Source: an uncultured Bacilli bacterium
GTDB taxonomy: Bacteria; Bacillota_I; Bacilli_A; RF39; UBA660
Assembly: GCA_947632275.1 (NCBI GenBank)
Contig: CANROR010000049.1
Location: 1-8,983 of the forward strand
Direction of reading: 5' to 3'
DNA length: 8,983 nt
The stretch's first letter is position 1. Each line of letters opens with the position of its first letter. A program made the position numbers and the translations under genes. Of the stretch, positions 5,816 to 8,983 are shown one piece after another. The notes beneath the pieces were generated by a model. It did not search any database, had not been told where the DNA came from, and saw nothing but the letters and a program-made list of their open reading frames with translations.

Positions 5816-6574
5816 ATGGAATTAATAGGAGCCTTACTTGTTTCAACTTTGGCAGGTTTATCGACAGTTCTCGGAGGATTAGTCATTCTTTTTAAATTTA
5901 AAAAAGATAATATAACGAAATTTATTACCGCTTCTTTAGCTTTTTCTTTAACGATAATGATTGGCATTAGTATAACCGATTTACTTCCCGAATCAACTTA
6001 TATTTTATTAAGTAATTATGGCATTACTAAAGGAATATTCTTTTGCTTTATCATGTTTTTCCTAGGGATAATCTTAATAAAATTTATTAACAAATTAATT
6101 ACGCAAGCTGAAAATAAAAAAAGTGATCTTTATAAATTGGGAATATTAAATATGCTAGCTTTAATTTTGCATAATTTTCCCGAAGGAATAGCGACATTCA
6201 TGAGTAGTTATAAAGATATTAATATTGGCATAAAACTAGCCATTGCCATTGCTTTTCATAATATTCCGGAAGGAATAAGTATTGCCGTTCCTATTTATTA
6301 TGCCACGAATTCTAAAAAAGATGCCATTCTTAAAACTTTATATTCAGGTATTGCCGAACCAATTGGCGCCATTTTAGCGTATATCTTTTTAAGCCGTTAT
6401 ATCAATGATACTTTTATAAGTTTAATTCTCATTTTAGTCGCTGGCATTATGATAACTTTAGCAATTGAAGGTATGCTTCCCAAGGCCAAGAAATATAATT
6501 TAAATAAGTTTCTATACATAGGCATGATTATTGGGACGGCTCTTATCCTATTTAATTATTTTGTATTTAATTAA
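5816..6574 (+). CDS. zupT: ZIP-family divalent metal transporter (ZupT-like)
   Basis: Integral membrane importer for Zn2+ and possibly Fe2+ or Mn2+. The 252-residue product has about eight hydrophobic segments. The paired metal-site motifs are intact: HNFPEG (119-124) in TM4 and HNIPEG (148-153) in TM5. Also present are the DLLPE sequence (55-59) after the second segment and GIAEPIGA (178-185), placing it in the bacterial ZupT/GufA-like branch. The loop between TM3 and TM4 is short, Lys-rich and lacks the His-rich cluster of many eukaryotic ZIPs. A GTG at 5807 is in frame, but GGTGA (5806-5810) is better read as the ribosome binding site for the ATG at 5816, which I prefer. It is single-gene, divergent from the 43-residue gene, and ends 27 bases before a convergent neighbour with no terminator visible. 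Ion specificity cannot be read from sequence. Confidence 0.88.
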   Translation: MELIGALLVSTLAGLSTVLGGLVILFKFKKDNITKFITASLAFSLTIMIGISITDLLPESTYILLSNYGITKGIFFCFIMFFLGIILIKFINKLITQAENKKSDLYKLGILNMLALILHNFPEGIATFMSSYKDINIGIKLAIAIAFHNIPEGISIAVPIYYATNSKKDAILKTLYSGIAEPIGAILAYIFLSRYINDTFISLILILVAGIMITLAIEGMLPKAKKYNLNKFLYIGMIIGTALILFNYFVFN

Positions 6575-6601
6575 TAATAAGATAGAGTAGGGAAGTCAAA
6601 T

Positions 6602-7204
6602 TTAATTATTTAAGTCTTTTGCTCCAATATTTTCTAAAATTTTATTGCAAACATAATTTTCTTCGTTTGGGTATTGCGTATAAAAATTAATTAATTTAAT
6701 ATGGCAATCATTTAAGATTTTTTTAACTTTAAGATCGCGATCTCGACGATTAATTTTTTGATGAGTACTATCATTTAATTCGATTAAAAGTAGTAAATTA
6801 AAATTTTTATCAAAAATACCAAAATCAATATTACGAAATAATTCATTACGATATCTAGAACGATGTTTTTCGACAATTGATGCTAAATTAACTTGGGGAA
6901 TAATAATATAACCTAATTCCTGTATTTTATGCATTTTATTATAAAAAGTAATTTCGGCACTAGTCAAAAACTTTTTAGGAACATAATAATACTCATTATC
7001 ATAATTATTTGTCTTTTGATAAGAATCTATATTATTATTATTATTATTATTATTATTCATATTTTTATAAGCATAATATAAAATAATTAAGGAAATAATT
7101 AACCAAAAAATAGATACAATAATATTAGGATTAGGTATAAATAAACTAAATAAAGAAACAATTCCCAAGAATATGCCTAGGATAATTAAAATTAAACTTT
7201 TCAT
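6602..7204 (-). CDS. two-TM membrane protein with DUF2726-like (nuclease-fold) domain
   Basis: The 200-residue product has two N-terminal membrane segments (about 3-23 and 28-46), a low-complexity linker containing nine consecutive Asn (50-58), and a soluble C-terminal domain (about 75-195). The domain pattern FLTSAEITFYNKM, RNIDFGIFDKN, LLLLIELNDSTHQ and RRDRDLKVKKIL matches DUF2726, predicted to adopt a restriction-endonuclease-like fold. Asp127 and Glu142 occupy the metal-ligand positions, but the third position is Asn144, not the Lys of a classic (D/E)xK site. Catalytic ability is therefore uncertain; homologues I recall often have IELDD here. The short loop between the TMs suggests both ends are cytoplasmic. 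GGAAGTG lies seven bases before the ATG. Monocistronic, convergent with the ZIP gene. No restriction or methylase gene is nearby. Confidence 0.75.
   Translation of the reverse strand: MKSLILIILGIFLGIVSLFSLFIPNPNIIVSIFWLIISLIILYYAYKNMNNNNNNNNNIDSYQKTNNYDNEYYYVPKKFLTSAEITFYNKMHKIQELGYIIIPQVNLASIVEKHRSRYRNELFRNIDFGIFDKNFNLLLLIELNDSTHQKINRRDRDLKVKKILNDCHIKLINFYTQYPNEENYVCNKILENIGAKDLNN
7031..7057 (-). repeat. (AAT)9 microsatellite within the DUF2726-like gene
   Basis: Nine uninterrupted ATT units on the + strand (AAT on the coding strand) encode nine Asn in the linker between membrane and nuclease-fold domains. Because all codons are identical, the tract is likely slippage-prone; length changes would alter linker length but keep the frame. 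Confidence 0.9.
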
Positions 7205-7227
7205 TATAATTCACTTCCATCAAATAG

Positions 7228-7236
7228 AGTATAACA
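7228..7236 (-). promoter_or_regulatory. extended -10 promoter of the DUF2726-like gene
   Basis: The - strand reads TGT-TATACT (7236-7228), a good extended -10; the hexamer at -35 spacing is poor. Transcription would start near 7221, giving a leader of about 17 bases with the GGAAGTG ribosome binding site. A second, weaker possibility upstream pairs TTGATG (around 7282) with TATTAG at a 17-base spacing. Confidence 0.5.
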
Positions 7237-7420
7237 TAAAATAGAATATAAATAACTAATAAACTTTTTCTTTTCGACCATCAAGTTAACATAATATATA
7301 TTATTTATAGCTATCGAAAATTAATAAATAAAGCTTAAATACTGAGATTAATATTAAATATTGTTATTTTATTTCATCTTCCTATTTCTAACATAAAATT
7401 CATTTAAAACATATGACTTA

Positions 7421-7449
7421 TTGAAAAAAATTTTTTTTAAATTTAAAAT
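7421..7449 (+). promoter_or_regulatory. orphan + strand promoter with A/T-tract spacer
   Basis: TTGAAA (7421-7426), 17 bases, TAAAAT (7444-7449): five of six matches in each hexamer at optimal spacing. The spacer is mostly the end of an A-tract plus eight T's, which would bend the DNA. Transcription would start near 7456 and run into the palindrome array. No coding gene lies downstream on this strand. Confidence 0.45.
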
Positions 7450-7463
7450 TAAATTGTTTAATT

Positions 7464-7572
7464 CCTTATTAAATATTAAATATGGAATATATTACCTTAT
7501 AAATTTATAAGGTATATAATTATCCTTATATTATATATAAATAAGGTATATATCCGCGTATATTTTCCTTAT
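7464..7572. repeat. array of six CCTTAT/ATAAGG half-sites with a 20-base perfect palindrome
   Basis: CCTTAT occurs at 7464, 7495, 7524 and 7567, and its complement ATAAGG at 7507 and 7541. The pair at 7495/7507 lies inside a perfect 20-base palindrome (7494-7513, ACCTTATAAA and its reverse complement; 22 bases counting the flanking T and A). The 7524/7541 pair forms a looser inverted repeat. The longer string ATAAGGTATATA recurs at 7507 and 7541. Such regular alternation suggests a dimeric regulator's operators, or RNA hairpins if transcribed. Confidence 0.6.
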
Positions 7573-7573
7573 C

Positions 7574-7602
7574 CTCTTCTCTTGATTAAAGAGGGGAGTT
7601 TT
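7574..7602 (+). terminator. + strand terminator-like hairpin
   Basis: CTCTTCTCTT (7574-7583) pairs along its full ten bases with AAGAGGGGAG (7589-7598), using two G-U wobbles, across a five-base loop, and is followed by TTTT. On the - strand the two wobbles become A-C mismatches and no T-run follows, so the element is directional: it would end a rightward transcript, not the leftward PAP2 mRNA. The U-tract is short, so efficiency is uncertain. Confidence 0.5.
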
Positions 7603-8217
7603 CTAACAATTTTTTAGGTTAAAATAGGTTAAACAATTATATAAAACAATTAAAGAACAAATTATACCGCCAATAATATCGGTAGCAAAATGCGCACCTA
7701 AATAAATACGACTAATCATAACTAATAGGGCAAGTAATACTAAAAAGCTAATTAGACATACTCGTCCAATTTTGGCTATTCTCCCCCTCTCTTTTAGGAT
7801 TAAATAAATTAAGAAGCCGCATAAAGTTGTAATGGCAATAGTGTGTCCACTGGGAAAACTATAAGTATTTTCTACAACTAATTTTAAAACTCCAGGCCGC
7901 GGTCTAGCTACTAAAAGTTTTAAAACACTACTAAAAATGATTGCCATAATTATGGTAATTGCATACTCTCTTCCCCTACTTTTTCGTCCTAAAACGAAGA
8001 ATAAAACAATACTTATCCCTGTAATAAATAAAGTACTACCGAAAAAAGTAATAATTTTAAATATTTTAGTTAAGTTAGGATTAATAAATTGGGCTAAAAA
8101 ATGATAAATGCTAGTATCAAAAGTCGTAGTTAATCCTAATTTTATCAATATAATTAAGAAAATTAATAGTGCCTCTAAGACACTATTAATTATTATAAAA
8201 TTCTGTTTATTTTTCAT
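7603..8217 (-). CDS. PAP2-family membrane phosphatase
   Basis: Type 2 phosphatidic-acid phosphatase superfamily; members dephosphorylate lipid phosphates such as undecaprenyl diphosphate (cell-wall carrier recycling), phosphatidylglycerophosphate or phosphatidate. The 204-residue product has about six membrane segments and all three catalytic motifs: Lys100-x6-Arg107-Pro108, Pro122-Ser123-Gly124-His125, and Ser169-Arg170-x5-His176-x3-Asp180. The active site sits between TM segments facing outwards, as usual for the family. The ribosome binding site is a modest AGGA (8228-8225). The start lies nine bases after the stop of the cysteine-rich gene, so both belong to one leftward operon. No - strand terminator is visible downstream. 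Substrate cannot be assigned; an undecaprenyl-diphosphate phosphatase or PgpB-like role is the usual expectation. Confidence 0.9.
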   Translation of the reverse strand: MKNKQNFIIINSVLEALLIFLIILIKLGLTTTFDTSIYHFLAQFINPNLTKIFKIITFFGSTLFITGISIVLFFVLGRKSRGREYAITIIMAIIFSSVLKLLVARPRPGVLKLVVENTYSFPSGHTIAITTLCGFLIYLILKERGRIAKIGRVCLISFLVLLALLVMISRIYLGAHFATDIIGGIICSLIVLYNCLTYFNLKNC

Positions 8218-8226
8218 ATATTTTTC

Positions 8227-8983
8227 CTATTTTTCTAAAGGAGTTGTTTCTACCCAATAATATTTATCAGTATCATTATTCTTTTTAAATACATGCTTAT
8301 ATAGAGTTCCGTATTTTTTTAATAAAGAATATTTAACTTCTCCCTTTTTGGCAAATTTTTGAGAACATTTAGATATTTCTTCATCAGAAAAGTAATTATT
8401 GTAGCATTTGTCTTCTAAAATCTTTAAAAAGTAATCATAAACTTCGACTTCATTATCTTTTTCCACCGTTTTTAAAATACTTCGATAGATTTTAGGTGTG
8501 GCTTGTAACGAATAAACAAAATTCTCGGATAAGCCACAATAATAGTAGCCATTTTTATAACGACAAATATTATTATCATCAATATTAAAATCTTGATCCT
8601 TCCCTATTTCACCATTATAAATTGTTTTAACAGTTGTCGCTATTTTTTCTTTACTTATTTTAGTTATTGTGCATTGTTTTTCATTATAATTATCAACGGC
8701 AAATTTCATTTTTTGATAAGTACAGTAATTATAATTTTTTTCTTTATCTAATACTAATTTATCTTCCTCATTAATTGTTAAATTAAGATACGCATTACAT
8801 AATTTTTGAGTATCATCTAAACTGTCATTCGTTATTTTTTCTTCGCTATAAAGGTATAACCCTTCACATTTATTTAAATCGTTGCTACCTAAATAATTAT
8901 AATATTCATTTATAAATTCTTCATTTACTTTATTTAATGGCCTAAATAATAAATATAATAAATAAAAAATTAAAAATAGAGCA
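8227..8983 (-). CDS. cysteine-rich exported protein of unknown function (5' end beyond window)
   Basis: I do not recognise the family. An internal ATG at 8709 would give 160 residues, but the same frame has no stop all the way to 8983, adding 91 residues and reaching the window edge, so the gene is partial at its N-terminus. The visible part begins with a hydrophobic run (ALFLIFYLLYLLF, encoded by about 8945-8983) that looks like a signal peptide or membrane anchor, followed by a charged, Tyr/Asn/Lys-rich domain. Eight cysteines are visible (contexts KCEG, LCNA, YCTY, QCTI, ICRY, YCGL, KCYN, KCSQ), an even number consistent with disulfides outside the membrane. No good ribosome binding site precedes the internal ATG. 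It is co-transcribed with the downstream PAP2 gene (9-base gap), suggesting an envelope role by context only. Confidence 0.7.
   Translation of the reverse strand, partial: ALFLIFYLLYLLFRPLNKVNEEFINEYYNYLGSNDLNKCEGLYLYSEEKITNDSLDDTQKLCNAYLNLTINEEDKLVLDKEKNYNYCTYQKMKFAVDNYNEKQCTITKISKEKIATTVKTIYNGEIGKDQDFNIDDNNICRYKNGYYYCGLSENFVYSLQATPKIYRSILKTVEKDNEVEVYDYFLKILEDKCYNNYFSDEEISKCSQKFAKKGEVKYSLLKKYGTLYKHVFKKNNDTDKYYWVETTPLEK

Larger units (their letters stand above)
7205..7602. other. 398-base intergenic region with promoters, palindromes and a terminator but no ORF
   Basis: No reading frame of useful length with a ribosome binding site occurs on either strand. The left end holds the - strand promoter of the DUF2726-like gene. 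The centre (7260-7420) is plain AT-rich DNA in which I see nothing firm. The right end holds a + strand promoter, the CCTTAT/ATAAGG palindrome array and a + strand terminator-like hairpin, listed separately. Confidence 0.7.
7456..7602 (+). ncRNA. candidate small RNA (promoter-palindromes-terminator unit)
   Basis: The stretch lies between a good + strand promoter and a + strand-specific terminator-like hairpin and contains no ORF. A transcript of about 145 bases would form a long AU hairpin from 7494-7513, possible further CCUUAU/AUAAGG pairings, and a terminal stem. I recognise no Rfam family. Its 3' end reaches the last bases of the convergent PAP2 gene. The alternative is that the promoter is a chance match in AT-rich DNA and the palindromes are protein-binding sites. 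Confidence 0.35.

Noticed and set aside
6575..6601. Terminator between the convergent zupT and DUF2726-like genes
   Set aside because: No stem-loop or T-run is visible in these 27 bases.
8227..8709. Complete 160-residue gene starting at the ATG at 8709
   Set aside because: The frame is open upstream to the window edge and encodes a leader-like hydrophobic segment; the ATG is internal.

Overview
The window is AT-rich DNA from a low-GC Gram-positive bacterium (Bacillota, probably a Bacilli-type or gut-associated Mollicutes-like lineage). The evidence is AAGGAGG-type ribosome binding sites, sigma-A-like promoters, U-tailed terminators, strongly AT-biased codons, and the proximity of a 6S RNA, tcdA and rarA, a neighbourhood I recall from Bacillus-type genomes. 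The standard bacterial code fits: tryptophan is TGG, stops are mostly TAA/TAG, and the single TGA stop (rarA) lies in a typical ATGA overlap. Nothing points to a phage, plasmid or insertion sequence; this looks like a chromosomal housekeeping region with a few poorly known genes.

Left part (1-2360, + strand): a membrane-anchored glucosaminidase/lysozyme-fold protein; then a 6S RNA (about 1004-1176) from a near-consensus promoter; then tcdA (tRNA ct6A37 synthesis), whose ribosome binding site lies only about ten bases past the 6S 3' end; then a 149-residue conserved protein of unknown function that closes the operon at a clear terminator. Middle-left (2370-4566, - strand): rarA and gpsA overlap by four bases and end at their own terminator, convergent with the tcdA operon. 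An approximately 100-base divergent promoter region separates rarA from a XerC/XerD tyrosine recombinase on the + strand.

Middle-right (5557-7204): a 43-residue Asn/Arg-rich protein made of two 19-residue repeats (- strand, very strong ribosome binding site, not in the long-ORF set), a ZIP-family metal transporter (+ strand), and a two-TM protein with a DUF2726-like nuclease-fold domain whose linker is encoded by a pure (AAT)9 microsatellite (- strand).

Right part (7205-8983): a 398-base intergenic stretch holds a good + strand promoter, an array of alternating CCTTAT/ATAAGG palindromes and a + strand terminator-like hairpin with no ORF between, so it is a candidate small-RNA unit. A PAP2 lipid phosphatase and a cysteine-rich exported protein follow on the - strand in one operon. 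The exported protein's reading frame stays open to the window edge, so it is a 5'-truncated gene rather than the short ORF an internal ATG would suggest.

Functionally the window mixes cell-wall and envelope work (glucosaminidase, PAP2, gpsA for phospholipid precursors), genome maintenance (rarA, xer), tRNA modification (tcdA), global transcription control (6S RNA) and metal uptake (ZIP). The least explained items are the 43-residue repeat protein, the palindromic intergenic unit, the membrane-bound DUF2726 protein and the Cys-rich partner of the PAP2 enzyme.
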